In this document: positions 25,694 to 34,993 of the stretch, one piece after another
Numbering within the stretch: the stretch's first letter is position 1
Layout: the number at the start of each line of letters is the position of its first letter
NCBI GenBank assembly: GCA_017996175.1
Contig: JAGOHK010000031.1
Location: 1 to 43,466, forward strand
Direction of reading: 5' to 3'
Source of the DNA: Leptospiraceae bacterium
GTDB taxonomy: Bacteria > Spirochaetota > Leptospiria > Leptospirales > Leptospiraceae
Length of the DNA: 43,466 nucleotides
The notes under the pieces: model-generated
The model's input: the letters and a program-made list of their open reading frames with translations, nothing else
Told to the model about the DNA's origin: nothing
The model's database searches: none
Position numbers and translations under genes: made by a program

Positions 25694-26029
25694 TTATTTA
25701 AAAGCACCAACTGCATCAGCCTCAGCATCAAAAATCTCAAAGAAAGATGTAAGCTTCGTTAGCTCAAATACTTTTCTAACCGAACCAGCTACGTTGATGA
25801 TTTTTAAACCACCTTGGTATTTCTTTAAATTTGACAAACTTGAAATAAGAGCACCGATTCCGGAAGAGTCAATATAAGAAACTTTTTCTAAATTGATGAT
25901 GATTTGGTATCTTTTTTCTTCGATCAATTTAGCAATTATATCCTTTATCTCAGGTGCGTTGTATAAATCTATTTCACCATTGATGTCAAGAATTACTATG
26001 TTTTTGTTCTCTCTTCTTGTGATTTCCAT
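25694..26029 (-). CDS. STAS-domain anti-sigma-factor antagonist (SpoIIAA/RsbV type)
   Basis: The 111-residue protein is one STAS domain. It has the phosphoacceptor motif YIDSSGIGAL (Asp54, Ser55, Ser56) and the typical first strand NIVILDINGEIDLYNAPE. In partner switching, the unphosphorylated form sequesters an anti-sigma kinase. The membrane SpoIIE-type phosphatase at 22164-23576 is the natural candidate for dephosphorylating it; the matching kinase is not in the window. It precedes the LysM lipoprotein gene on the same strand, and 103 bp separate it from tgt upstream. Confidence 0.92.
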   Translation of the reverse strand: MEITRRENKNIVILDINGEIDLYNAPEIKDIIAKLIEEKRYQIIINLEKVSYIDSSGIGALISSLSNLKKYQGGLKIINVAGSVRKVFELTKLTSFFEIFDAEADAVGAFK

Positions 26030-26132
26030 TCTTGTTAATCCATTCCTTGGTTTTTAATAATCAGTTTGAGGTATTTTTGGCAACTAATATATAAATCCAC
26101 TATAATAAAATAAGTCAACGATAAAATTTACA

Positions 26133-27239
26133 TTAATTGTATAATTTTTTCCAGTTCGTATAATATTCTAAAAATGTAGAATTATAAATAGATTTTCGAA
26201 TACCATTCATAAATTCTTTCATAAAATATAAATTATGATATGTGCTTAAAGTAAAAGCTAATAATTCTTTTACTTTATGTAAATGCCTAATATAACCAAT
26301 ACTATAATTTTTACAAACTTTACAATTACAATTTGGATCTATAGGATTTTCTTGAAAACGATGCGATTCGTTGCGCAAATTTACTTTGCCTAATGAAGTA
26401 AATACTTGTCCATTGCGCGCATTTCGTGTCGGCAATACACAATCAAACATATCTATTCCATTTTTTACTCCGTCTAGAATATCGGGAACAGTTCCTACAC
26501 CCATTAAATAGCGAGGACGACTTGCATCAAAGTAGGGCGATATACCCTCTAAAATACGAATAAACTCTGGTCTCGGCTCTCCAACGGATAATCCGCCTAT
26601 TGCGATTCCATCAAATGGAAGTGATTTAATAAATTCTAATGATTTAATTCGAAGTTCTATATCCACGCCGCCTTGGCTAATACCGAATAGATTCTGATTG
26701 TTTCGATTTTTTTCAAAGTGGCGGATGGATTTTTCTGCCCAATAATGTGTCCTTACAAGCGACTCTTCTAGTCTTTCCCGATCAGCGCCATAAGGGGCAC
26801 AATCGTCTAAAACCATCATAATATCCGAACCAATCGAGCGTTGAATATCGATTACCTTCTCAGGAGTAAATTCATGTTTGGATCCATCTATATGGGAACT
26901 AAATTTTACTCCATCTTTTTGGTATTCAAAAAGTCCATTTAAGCTAAATATCTGGTAGCCGCCACTGTCGGTTAATAGTGCTTTGTCGTAGGACATGAAT
27001 TTTTTTAGCCCGCCAAAAGAATCTAGGACTTCCTTACCCGGGCGTAAATAAAGATGATATGTATTGCCTAAAATTAAATCTAACCCAAGTTCACGAATGT
27101 CTTCGGATGTGAGTGATTTGATTGTCCCGCGAGTGCCAACTGGCATGAAGGCAGGTGTTTGGACTTTAATACCGTTTAAGTCCAATTCACCTGCGCGTGC
27201 GAGCGAGTCAGTGGATTGTTGCTTTAAGGTGTAGATCAA
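26133..27239 (-). CDS. tgt: Queuine/preQ1 tRNA-ribosyltransferase
   Basis: The 368-residue protein is a full-length bacterial TGT, which exchanges guanine-34 for preQ1 in tRNAs with GUN anticodons. It shows [13 protein letters not shown] (general-acid/base Asp), [17 protein letters not shown], the nucleophile segment [17 protein letters not shown] and the zinc site CNCKVC with the later His in RHLHK. The start codon is TTG (complement of 27237-27239) and overlaps the TGA of the upstream chemoreceptor gene as TTGA, so translation is probably coupled to that gene. This is an odd operon partner for a tRNA-modification enzyme. Confidence 0.96.
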   Translation of the reverse strand: MIYTLKQQSTDSLARAGELDLNGIKVQTPAFMPVGTRGTIKSLTSEDIRELGLDLILGNTYHLYLRPGKEVLDSFGGLKKFMSYDKALLTDSGGYQIFSLNGLFEYQKDGVKFSSHIDGSKHEFTPEKVIDIQRSIGSDIMMVLDDCAPYGADRERLEESLVRTHYWAEKSIRHFEKNRNNQNLFGISQGGVDIELRIKSLEFIKSLPFDGIAIGGLSVGEPRPEFIRILEGISPYFDASRPRYLMGVGTVPDILDGVKNGIDMFDCVLPTRNARNGQVFTSLGKVNLRNESHRFQENPIDPNCNCKVCKNYSIGYIRHLHKVKELLAFTLSTYHNLYFMKEFMNGIRKSIYNSTFLEYYTNWKKLYN

Positions 27240-29032
27240 GTAATCTTAAATACACCAATCAATTGACTCAATTTTTCGGATTGAGCGGCTAATTCGGAAG
27301 TAGACGCTGCCATTTCTTCTGACGAAGAAGCGGTGTTTTGCGCTACAGAGTTTACTTGTTCAATTGCATTTGAAATTTCCTTGGAAGAAATCTTCATCTC
27401 GTTTGTGGCACGAGAGATGGATTGTGCCATTTGAGAAAGAGTTGTAACTGACTTGAGGACTTTTTGGTTTCCACTGCTTTGCATTTTTGTGGCATTGGAA
27501 ATAGAATCAGAAAGTTGAGCTGCTTCCATAGACTTGTGTAGAATTTTATTGAGTGATTCTACAACTTGTCCGACTATCGCCTTACCGTCATTTACCTTTG
27601 TAATACTATCTGTGATTAATTCTGCGATTTCGCGCGTCGCTTTTTGTGATCTTGCTGCGAGTTTAGAAATTTCTTCGGCTACTACTGCGAAACCTCTACC
27701 AGATTCGCCGGCTCTCGCTGCTTCAATCGCCGCATTTAGAGCAAGTAAGTTTGTTTGTTCCGAAATGTCATTGATTACGTTAATAATATCGGATATTTGC
27801 TCAGAACTTTCTTCTATAGCAGCCATACGTTTTACAGTTTCATTTACTTTGATCTGACCTTCTTTCGCCTCTGCAAGTGCAGATTGAGAGCCTTCGTTTA
27901 CAGCACGAGCAGTTTCGGTAATTTGAATGATTGACTTGGAGAGTTCATTCATAGATTTATTGGTTTCAATCACTTCCTTTTCTTGGTCGCGAGCACTTTC
28001 GGAAACGTAAGAGATCGACTCTGTGATTTCAGTCACAGCCGAAGCAGTTTCTTCTAAAGAAGATGCTTGGTTGGTTGCTCCATCCGCAAGGTTTCGAGAA
28101 GTTGCTGAAAGTTCTTCTGCTGAGGACGCTAAGTGATCCGATGTATTTCCAATTTGTTTGACGACGTTCTTCAAATTCTCTGAAGCTTTATTTAGCGCAC
28201 GAACTAAGCGACCAATCTCATCATTGGATTTATTTTCAACATAAGTTGTTAAATCTCCATCTGCAAATCTATTTGCCATAAGTTCCGCGGAAATGATTGG
28301 GTAAGCAATTCGGCGAATCATCATATAGGTGACAATAATTACTACAATTAAAGAAATTACATATCCAATCCATAAAACATATTTAAGCTGATAGGATGTT
28401 CCAATGAGTCCCTGATTACTTTGCACAACAACTTCGGAGGTGGATTTATTTAGAAATTGAATTTTATCTAAAAACTTAGTATAAAGTTTAGTCTTTTGTT
28501 GATAATTTTCGGTTATCTCTTTTTTAATTTGAATTTTTCTCCAGTCGGGAGTATCGTATTTAAAGTATTCCTCAAAGCTGGTTTGGTAAATGCTCGTCCC
28601 GTCATTTAACTCAGTCACTATTTTTTCCAGTTCATCTAAATTGGTAATGAACTCCTTTACTTTTGAATCATCTGCGTGTTTTGCGTTCGCGTTAAGGCGT
28701 TCTTGGTTATTTTTAAGAAAATTTCTAATATTAGGTATTGCTTCCAAGTAATCTTTTTGCGCTTCTTTTATTGCTTCTAAGTCTTTTGGATAATCAGTTT
28801 TGGATTCATTGGTTAAGAGTCGACCTACTATTAACTGTCTTTTGGTCATTCCTACATTGAGCTGGTTAAAGTTTCCTTCGATATTGATAAAAATATCAGA
28901 AACTATGGATAATTCTTTCTCCATTCGGGAGAGTCCCATAGTGCCAAGTATGGCAATAATCAGAGAAAGGATTTGAAAGACTCCGACTGCAAGAATGATT
29001 TTGATTTTGACACTTAGATCTTTGAGATTCAT
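27236..29032 (-). CDS. Transmembrane methyl-accepting chemotaxis protein
   Basis: The 598-residue receptor has the classic plan: TM1 (about 10-33), a helical periplasmic domain of about 175 residues resembling a four-helix-bundle ligand domain, TM2 (about 213-236), HAMP (to about 290) and a long signalling domain with tip [20 protein letters not shown]. Glu/Gln-rich methylation regions flank the tip. There is no C-terminal CheR-tethering pentapeptide. The ligand cannot be predicted. It is the first gene of a two-gene unit with tgt and is divergent from the M50 protease gene. Confidence 0.95.
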   Translation of the reverse strand: MNLKDLSVKIKIILAVGVFQILSLIIAILGTMGLSRMEKELSIVSDIFINIEGNFNQLNVGMTKRQLIVGRLLTNESKTDYPKDLEAIKEAQKDYLEAIPNIRNFLKNNQERLNANAKHADDSKVKEFITNLDELEKIVTELNDGTSIYQTSFEEYFKYDTPDWRKIQIKKEITENYQQKTKLYTKFLDKIQFLNKSTSEVVVQSNQGLIGTSYQLKYVLWIGYVISLIVVIIVTYMMIRRIAYPIISAELMANRFADGDLTTYVENKSNDEIGRLVRALNKASENLKNVVKQIGNTSDHLASSAEELSATSRNLADGATNQASSLEETASAVTEITESISYVSESARDQEKEVIETNKSMNELSKSIIQITETARAVNEGSQSALAEAKEGQIKVNETVKRMAAIEESSEQISDIINVINDISEQTNLLALNAAIEAARAGESGRGFAVVAEEISKLAARSQKATREIAELITDSITKVNDGKAIVGQVVESLNKILHKSMEAAQLSDSISNATKMQSSGNQKVLKSVTTLSQMAQSISRATNEMKISSKEISNAIEQVNSVAQNTASSSEEMAASTSELAAQSEKLSQLIGVFKIT

Positions 29033-29120
29033 AATTTTATTATCGTAACCTAGGACTATTTTTATTAAAAAAACAATTTAGGGTCTTGACTAACCCTGAA
29101 ACCTATTAAGTTTAGTACAA

Positions 29121-30035
29121 GTGAAAAGTAAAGTCGGATTTCATATTTTGTTGATTGTTCTTACTTTTTTAACCCTTACATTCAAAGAGGGTTTTTGGGC
29201 GCTTCTTTTTGCTTTTAACGAAAAGAAAGAACTTTTAGCTCAAACTTTTTGGAGTGAGTATCCTTACGCAGTCGCGCTTTTATTTATTTTATTTTGCCAT
29301 GAAATGGGGCATTATATCCCTGCTCGCATTTATAAACTGAAAACGACTCTTCCTTATTTTATTCCAATCCCGCTAAGTCCAATTGGAACTATGGGTGCTG
29401 TAATTCAAATCCAAGAACCCATTCAAGATAAGAAAAAACTATTTGATATTGGGGTTGGTGGACCTTTTATGAGTCTGATTCTTTCAATCCCTTGCTGGAT
29501 AATTGGGCTTTATTTGTCTGAACTTGCGAATCTTGCTGATTTTGCGAATGATGGAAATACAATATCCTTTGGAGAGAGTCTATTTACTTATTATACCGGG
29601 CAATGGATACTCGGACCCTACGATCCGAAGACCACTACAATTTTAATTCATCCACTCGCTAAAGCTGGGTGGGTCGGACTTCTTGTGACGGCGATTAACC
29701 TTTTTCCTTTCGGGCAATTAGATGGAGGTCATATTCTATATTCTATGGTTGGAGAAAGCTATCGAAAATGGATTCATTACTTATTCTTTGCATTTTTGTT
29801 TTTAGGTTTTGTAAGTATTACATGGTTGATATGGGGGTTTATCATATTTTACCTCATAAGAGTAGAGCATCCCTATGTTCCTGATTCTAATTCTGATCTT
29901 GGACTCATTCGAAGAATTTTAGGATATTTTATGTTAGTATCCCTTATTTTTATTTTTATTCCAGTTCCGATTGATTTGGGAAATTCCCTATTATATGAAG
30001 ATATTTGGAAATATCTACTGAAATTATTCTCATAA
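29121..30035 (+). CDS. Site-2-protease-like M50 membrane metalloprotease
   Basis: The 304-residue polytopic protein has HEMGH (His60, Glu61, His64) in one membrane segment and LDGGH in a later one, the zinc site of family M50. No PDZ domain is present, so it resembles the compact archaeal/plant-type S2P relatives more than RseP. It would cut substrates inside the membrane, for instance regulators. It begins with GTG at 29121 with no visible ribosome site. TTGACT at 29086-29091 with TAAGTT at 29107-29112 would put transcription near the start codon, so the message may be leaderless. Confidence 0.85.
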   Translation: MKSKVGFHILLIVLTFLTLTFKEGFWALLFAFNEKKELLAQTFWSEYPYAVALLFILFCHEMGHYIPARIYKLKTTLPYFIPIPLSPIGTMGAVIQIQEPIQDKKKLFDIGVGGPFMSLILSIPCWIIGLYLSELANLADFANDGNTISFGESLFTYYTGQWILGPYDPKTTTILIHPLAKAGWVGLLVTAINLFPFGQLDGGHILYSMVGESYRKWIHYLFFAFLFLGFVSITWLIWGFIIFYLIRVEHPYVPDSNSDLGLIRRILGYFMLVSLIFIFIPVPIDLGNSLLYEDIWKYLLKLFS

Positions 30036-30129
30036 CGTAACTGCTCAGTATAAATAGATTTACTATTGAGCGGAACATAAGCTTTGCAATCTGAAAAAAA
30101 AATTGTTTTAATTGCTCCGTCTAGCTTCG

Positions 30130-30164
30130 CAAAATAGCCATTTGCCGCTATTTTGAAAAGTTTT
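30130..30164 (+). terminator. Possible terminator after the M50 protease gene
   Basis: CAAAATAGC (30130-30138) pairs with GCTATTTTG (30147-30155), an 8-base loop apart, followed by AAAAGTTTTTCGC. It is AT-rich, and the T-run starts a few bases after the stem, so it is a modest candidate. Confidence 0.4.
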
Positions 30165-30246
30165 TCGCAAAAAAATAAAAAAGGCTTGAAACTTACCAGT
30201 ATAAATATGTAGGTAATTGTTTTGAAAAATTTTCTTAGGAGAGAAT

Positions 30247-30642
30247 ATGTTAAATAAAAAGATTATAGTATTATTTGTGTTTTTATCGGTGTTACTTACG
30301 TCCAGTTCGCTTTTTGCAGATGCTTGTACATTGGTTGGACATTTTACCCAAGGCGCTAAGTCTAGCGATTTTTCATGGAGTGTAAATGTATCTAGAAATG
30401 GAGAAAGTTTTAGCTTATCTGGAACTACTGCTGATGAATACGGAAGTGCAAAAGTAGCTGGTACATGTGATGCAAATCACGTTTGCCAATTCTCTAAAAC
30501 TTATACGTCAGGTGCAAGCAAAGGGTCTACTTTTTTCTACGCTGGAAAAGCAAGTGATGAAGGAATTAAAGGTAAGTGGGGATTTAAAAAAGGGGACTTT
30601 AGCGGTGGAAATTTTGATGCGCAGGTACTAGACTGCCATTAA
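30247..30642 (+). CDS. Small secreted protein of unknown function
   Basis: The 131-residue protein has a strong ribosome site (AGGAGAG just upstream) and a clear signal peptide (MLNKKIIVLFVFLSVLLTSS, cut after SLFADA). The mature part is Gly/Ser/Lys-rich, probably beta-stranded, with four cysteines (Cys in DACTLVG, AGTCDANHVCQF and VLDCH) that could form two disulfides. I do not recognise the family. A repeat-type hairpin lies just downstream (30680-30752) and probably ends the transcript. Confidence 0.75.
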   Translation: MLNKKIIVLFVFLSVLLTSSSLFADACTLVGHFTQGAKSSDFSWSVNVSRNGESFSLSGTTADEYGSAKVAGTCDANHVCQFSKTYTSGASKGSTFFYAGKASDEGIKGKWGFKKGDFSGGNFDAQVLDCH

Positions 30643-30679
30643 TTTATTCTTCTTCCAAGAATCGTAAAAAAACGTGATT

Positions 30680-30752
30680 GTCTCGCAGAGTTCACAAAGA
30701 ACGCATACAAAAAAATAAGTAGAGCCAATTCTCTGTGTCCTCTGCGAGAGAC
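30680..30752. repeat. Inverted repeat R4 (CTCGCAGAG...CTCTGCGAGAG), possible bidirectional terminator
   Basis: The arm GTCTCGCAGAGTTCACAAAG (30680-30701 with its last two bases) is an imperfect inverted copy of 30729-30752, which ends CTCTGCGAGAGAC followed by TTTTT. It separates two convergent genes, so it may terminate both. The sequence type resembles dispersed 'CGCAGAG' repeats known from many genomes; only this copy is in the window. Confidence 0.6.
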
Positions 30753-30791
30753 TTTTTAACACCCCAAGAAGGATTCGTTAAACTTTAGTAA

Positions 30792-31400
30792 CTAAACTTC
30801 CGTGCTAATACTTCCAGATTGTTTAATTGCAAACCATACAACACCTACTCCAATTGCGCCAGCGAGAATAATAACGAGTATTCCCTCTCCTGAAAACATT
30901 GGAACTTGTTGACCGGCATGTCTTCCATATCCCATAAAAAAGAGCATAGGAACAGAAAGAAATGTATTGATACGAGAAAATAAAAGTGCCTTTTTTGGGA
31001 TCGATGCATCTGCCGGATTACCACTCTTAACCCCATTGATGATTTTTCTTTGGTTAGGCCAAATTACAAACCAAACATTGAACCACATAATAGTTCCAAG
31101 TAACATTCCAAGTAAAATCCAGTACGACCAATTAGGAGTAGCTGCTCTTACACCACCCATTTCAAAAAATACGGCATAATAAGCCAAACCAGATAGGAAT
31201 GTAAACATAGCTGCCCATCTAAACCAAAAAAGAACGCGAGGCATTAATTCAGGGGTTAAAACTTTTTTTACTCCTGCATCTAACTTTCCTTGTAAAGGAA
31301 CGTTAACAAGATTCAAGAAATAGAGAAGTCCAATCCAACAAACGCCGGATACATAGTGAATCCAACGGATTCCATATAACAAAAGTGCTTTATCTTCCAT
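30792..31400 (-). CDS. Urate-oxidase-N-domain (PuuD N-terminal type) membrane protein
   Basis: The 202-residue protein has about five membrane helices with conserved-looking GIRWIHYVSGVCWIGLLY, FRWAAMFTFLSGL and MWFNVWFVIWPNQ, matching the membrane part of PuuD-type urate hydroxylase (Urate_ox_N). The His in RWIHY and other helix residues could bind haem. The cytochrome c domain that completes PuuD is absent, so it may be a truncated or independent family member with another substrate. The ATG at 31400 is preferred to a TTG at 31412 because that TTG is part of its ribosome site (GGAG, complement of 31407-31410). Confidence 0.75.
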   Translation of the reverse strand: MEDKALLLYGIRWIHYVSGVCWIGLLYFLNLVNVPLQGKLDAGVKKVLTPELMPRVLFWFRWAAMFTFLSGLAYYAVFFEMGGVRAATPNWSYWILLGMLLGTIMWFNVWFVIWPNQRKIINGVKSGNPADASIPKKALLFSRINTFLSVPMLFFMGYGRHAGQQVPMFSGEGILVIILAGAIGVGVVWFAIKQSGSISTEV

Positions 31401-31428
31401 TTTATACTCCAAAGATTATTTTATTTTT

Positions 31429-31536
31429 ACTCACCTACGCAGGGTGAGTGCCAGCGTTCCTAATAGTGGGAGGAAGGTTGGCACCTAGCGGTGGGCTGCT
31501 GCCGCAGGCTATAGCTATCAATTTTGCGTAAGTTGA
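31429..31536. repeat. Repeat R3 element between the urate-N and glutathione peroxidase genes
   Basis: The segment starts ACTCACCTACGCAGGGTGAG and ends TGCGTAAGTTGAGTT, imperfect inverted ends like the hairpin at 10375-10405. Its GC-rich centre (TGGGCTGCTGCCGCAGGC) contrasts with its AT-rich surroundings. No ORF is seen. It fills most of the gap between two minus-strand genes. Confidence 0.5.
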
Positions 31537-31580
31537 GTTATTATTTTTACTTAGCTGGAATGATTCTAGATTTGACAAGT

Positions 31581-32105
31581 TTAAAAAAGGCTTTCTAGCC
31601 TTTTGGTAATCTTCTCGTTGTCAGGATCCATATCGGATTCAAATCTGCCAATAATCTGACCATTCTTATCAATTAAAAACTTTTCAAAGTTCCAGCCAAT
31701 CTCTGCCTTACCAGTTTGTTCAATGAGAAATTTGTAAAGTGGATGTTTATCTTTTCCCTTTACGGAAATCTTGGACATCATATCGAAGCTTACATTGTAT
31801 TTTAGGCTACAGAATTTTGCGATTTCTTCATTCGTACCGGGTTCTTGTGATCCAAAATTATTGGCTGGAAATCCTATAATTTTAAAACCTTTTGTTTTGT
31901 ATTTTTTATATATTTTTTCTAGATTCTCATATTGATAAGTATAACCACACTTAGACGCAACATTCACTATTAAAATAGGCGAGCCTTTGAATTTGGAAAA
32001 ACTAATTTCATTTCCCTTTATATCTGTTACTTTGAAATCATAAATGGAAGTTGCACGTAAACCTGCAAATGCAAAAATTAAAAATCCTAAAATCAAATTT
32101 TTCAT
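31581..32105 (-). CDS. Glutathione peroxidase family protein with signal peptide
   Basis: The 174-residue protein has an N-terminal signal peptide ([18 protein letters not shown]) and a GPx domain: NVASKCGYT (peroxidatic Cys53), [12 protein letters not shown] (Gln87) and [10 protein letters not shown] (Trp of the tetrad). The selenocysteine position is Cys, as usual in bacteria. Such enzymes reduce hydroperoxides, commonly with thioredoxin as donor; export would place it in the periplasm. The usual FPCNQFG motif has Ala and Asn in place of Cys and Gln, so the resolving cysteine may be another residue. It is a single gene bordered by R3 and a divergent lipoprotein gene. Confidence 0.92.
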   Translation of the reverse strand: MKNLILGFLIFAFAGLRATSIYDFKVTDIKGNEISFSKFKGSPILIVNVASKCGYTYQYENLEKIYKKYKTKGFKIIGFPANNFGSQEPGTNEEIAKFCSLKYNVSFDMMSKISVKGKDKHPLYKFLIEQTGKAEIGWNFEKFLIDKNGQIIGRFESDMDPDNEKITKRLESLF

Positions 32106-32252
32106 AAATTCTCCTTTGTTACTATTAGTCTGAATTATTTTCCATCTTGCTATTAAACTTCTTAGTTTCGTAAGTTGTCAGTTTTGGATAAGTTGCTTTA
32201 GTTAGGTTTTATTTTCCTTGACTGAAATTAAAAAGGTCCGACTGTAAGAATT

Positions 32253-32846
32253 ATGAAATTATTAAAATTAACCTTGTTTGTACTTCCCATTTTCTTTGGT
32301 TGTATGCCTGGTCCCGATTTATCTTTGTATCTTGCACTCAAAGAACCTAAAATTTCCATGAAGTCTCCGATGAAAATACTGAAGATTGAAATTACAGGTG
32401 ACCCAGATAAAACTGCCGGGGAAGGATTTGGTCGATTATATGGAATGAAATTTAAACTAAAGAATGATTCTTTGAAGGATGCCTGGCCTCGCACTCGCTG
32501 GCCTAAACCATTTGAAACTCCTCGAAATGAATATGTTGGAATTTTTGCCGTTCCTGTTTCGAATGAAGTAGAAGGTCTTCCGCCTGACGCAGATAATCCT
32601 GATCCCAAAATTCAACTAGTAACTTGGGAATACGGAGAAGTAGCCGAGATTTTGCATATTGGATCCTATGAAAAAGAAATGCCGACAGTCGAAAAATTAA
32701 AATCTTTTGTTGCCACGAACGGGTATGAAATTGCAGGAGATCATGAAGAAGAATATTTAAAAGGACCCGGAATGTTCAGTAAGGGAAATCCAGATGAATA
32801 CTATACAATTTTGCGTTACCAAGTTCGAAAAAAAGGAAAGAAATAA
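32253..32846 (+). CDS. Lipoprotein with GyrI-like domain
   Basis: The 197-residue protein has a lipoprotein signal with Cys17 in IFFGCMPG. Its second half resembles the GyrI-like small-molecule-binding fold: VTWEYGEVAEILHIGSYEK, then EKLKSFVATNGYEIAGDHEE and a final beta strand with YYTILRYQVRKK. Ligand and role are unknown. The first half has Pro/Asp-rich loops (GLPPDADNPDPKIQ). It precedes an outer-membrane-like protein gene by 36 bp on the same strand. Confidence 0.75.
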   Translation: MKLLKLTLFVLPIFFGCMPGPDLSLYLALKEPKISMKSPMKILKIEITGDPDKTAGEGFGRLYGMKFKLKNDSLKDAWPRTRWPKPFETPRNEYVGIFAVPVSNEVEGLPPDADNPDPKIQLVTWEYGEVAEILHIGSYEKEMPTVEKLKSFVATNGYEIAGDHEEEYLKGPGMFSKGNPDEYYTILRYQVRKKGKK

Positions 32847-32882
32847 TACTGACAGACGAGTTATATTTAAAACCATGAATTT

Positions 32883-33785
32883 GTGAAGAGTAAAAAAATC
32901 TTTTTTAGCTTGTATGTACTTTTATTTTTTTGTTTACCAATACTATCGCAAGCAAAACAACCAAAACAAGTAAAGCCGAATCCCAAAGATGTATTTGTGG
33001 AGGAGGATGAGGATTCGCCGGCAGTAGACAGGTTTCGGCAGAGAGAATTCGAAATCGGAGTTCGGTACGGTATAGGGTATAAACCGGAGGATAGGTTTGA
33101 ATCTCAGCTTAAAAACTACAAGTCTGAGTCTTCTCCGTTTGTTTATAGTCAAACCCAACTTAGTCCTTTTCGAAATACTATTAATATGGAATTTTTAGCT
33201 AGAATTCGATTGTATGAAAATTCCAAAGTAGGATTTGTTTACGGACAAACACAATTCAATCGATTCCATATAAATGAGGTTACTAGTATATATGCGCCAA
33301 CCTTGTACAGTACGACTCGACTTAATTTTAATTTGAAAGTAGAGTATTTTTTCTTAATGTATTACCACGAATTCAAATTTAAGAATTTTTACGTTGAAGC
33401 AGGAATGGGATTAGGTGTCAATACTGTCACATGGAAAACAGATGGAAACACTTTCTCAAGTGATGCCTATTATCCGCAAACGGGTTATATGGTTGGAAAT
33501 GGACTTGGTTATAAACTGGAACTTTCTCTGAATCGAAAGATAACTAATAATTGGATTTTTCAGTTTGGAGGGTTTTACAACTATTACACTGTACCGTCTT
33601 TTGATGGAAATTTTAATAGCAGCAGCGGATCTTTTTATCTTCGAGCAGATGGAACTGTTGCGCCCCTTTCTACTTCAGAATTTAGAGATACAGTTATTGA
33701 TACAAATTTTGCTTCTAGAAAATTAGATATGCGGACAGGAAATATTGTTTTCTTTGTTTCGACTCTGTTTCGATTTTCTCTTTAA
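32883..33785 (+). CDS. Probable outer-membrane beta-barrel protein
   Basis: The 300-residue protein has a signal peptide (KIFFSLYVLLFFCLPILSQA) followed by a Pro/Lys/Asp-rich segment. It then has alternating hydrophobic-polar strands rich in Tyr and Phe (FEIGVRYGIGY, KVGFVYGQTQFNR, FYVEAGMGLGVNTVTW) and ends in Phe-containing FRFSL, typical of a barrel. The start is GTG at 32883; an ATG at 32875 runs into a stop at once. Function is unknown. It is likely cotranscribed with the upstream lipoprotein. Confidence 0.7.
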   Translation: MKSKKIFFSLYVLLFFCLPILSQAKQPKQVKPNPKDVFVEEDEDSPAVDRFRQREFEIGVRYGIGYKPEDRFESQLKNYKSESSPFVYSQTQLSPFRNTINMEFLARIRLYENSKVGFVYGQTQFNRFHINEVTSIYAPTLYSTTRLNFNLKVEYFFLMYYHEFKFKNFYVEAGMGLGVNTVTWKTDGNTFSSDAYYPQTGYMVGNGLGYKLELSLNRKITNNWIFQFGGFYNYYTVPSFDGNFNSSSGSFYLRADGTVAPLSTSEFRDTVIDTNFASRKLDMRTGNIVFFVSTLFRFSL

Positions 33786-33896
33786 AAATTATTCTAATTT
33801 TCAAATTGTAATTCTGTGTATACGTTAAAAACTAGGTAAGCTTTAAAATCAGTTCTGAGAATTAAGCTGGATACACCTGTTTTTATTATTAATACA

Positions 33897-34979
33897 ATGA
33901 CTCAATGGATTTTATTTTTATCAATTTTGTTTTTTTACATAACTTGCGAAGAAAATACAAATGTTAAGGCTAAGCATGATTATCTTTCTGTTTCTTATGC
34001 ATTATCAAAAAAAAATATAGAAAACGATAGCGCAACTATCGCAGATCATAATAAACTACAGAATGAAATCAGCCTCTATCATAAAGTTTACAATGATGCT
34101 CTGGCTTTGTACAAAGGGAAAAAGTACTTAGATTCTGTAAGTAAATTCGAAGATGCCTTGGATATTCATATTGAACCTGAAACCTATTATTATTATGGAA
34201 AAAGTCTAATGAGTATAGGTAAGTTTTCTGACGCAATTAAAGCCTATGAATTGGCGGAATTGCTGGAATATGAAAATAAAGTAAATCTATATTATAATCT
34301 TGCCTGTGCCTATAGTCTTTCCAATGATGTCGAATCATCTATAAAGTATTTACGTTTATCTATTTTAAAAGGGTTCAAGTTTTTTCAATTCTTAGAGCAG
34401 GATTCTAATTTAGAATTTCTGCGAAAACATACTAAATGGAAACAAGTTTTAGTTCATATTACTTCCGATAAATTTTTAACTAAAAACCCAAAAGAGTTTT
34501 TAGTGAATCAGACTAAGAAAATTAAATTAAAAAGTAATTCTAAGAATTATATTTACGGAAGCAATGGAGAAGACTCTGATAATATTGAAATAGAACTTTT
34601 TGATGGGATGGCATTTTACAAAGAAGAAACAATACAAATGAATGGAGAGCTTGAAATAATTTCGCGAGTTGGGACATACAAAATTTTAAAGGATTCATTA
34701 TTTATTGAGCTAAAAAAAGGCAAAAAAGAAATCAATCATCCTGCTGATTCACAAGTTAAAGGAATTGAAGTATCCTCAGTTCAGCCAGTTTCTTTCGAGC
34801 TTATCTATAAAGATAGTCTGAACGGATTTATGAAAAATGATTTTGTTATTTATGGGGATGATGAGCTGTATGCGCTGGACAAAAAAATCTGTGCATACAT
34901 AAAAGATGAAGAGAAATCCCAGAGGTGCGAAGATTGTAGAAAGCAGTATGAGCAGAAAGGATATTTCTGCGCATACTAG
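33897..34979 (+). CDS. Exported TPR-like protein of unknown function
   Basis: The 360-residue protein has a hydrophobic N-terminus ending in Cys17 (FFYITCEEN), perhaps a relaxed spirochaetal lipobox. Two or three TPR-like units follow (about 50-150; for example KYLDSVSKFEDALDIHIEPE and DAIKAYELAELLEYENK). The C-terminal half is unrecognised and ends with a Cys cluster (CAYIKDEEKSQRCEDC and YFCAY). No ribosome site is evident before the ATG. It converges with the MORN-repeat lipoprotein gene. Confidence 0.7.
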   Translation: MTQWILFLSILFFYITCEENTNVKAKHDYLSVSYALSKKNIENDSATIADHNKLQNEISLYHKVYNDALALYKGKKYLDSVSKFEDALDIHIEPETYYYYGKSLMSIGKFSDAIKAYELAELLEYENKVNLYYNLACAYSLSNDVESSIKYLRLSILKGFKFFQFLEQDSNLEFLRKHTKWKQVLVHITSDKFLTKNPKEFLVNQTKKIKLKSNSKNYIYGSNGEDSDNIEIELFDGMAFYKEETIQMNGELEIISRVGTYKILKDSLFIELKKGKKEINHPADSQVKGIEVSSVQPVSFELIYKDSLNGFMKNDFVIYGDDELYALDKKICAYIKDEEKSQRCEDCRKQYEQKGYFCAY

Positions 34980-34993
34980 CTATTAATCGAAGA

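Noticed and set aside
31401..31412. TTG start for the Urate_ox_N protein
   Set aside because: That TTG is directly joined to GGAG, which is the ribosome site of the ATG at 31400.
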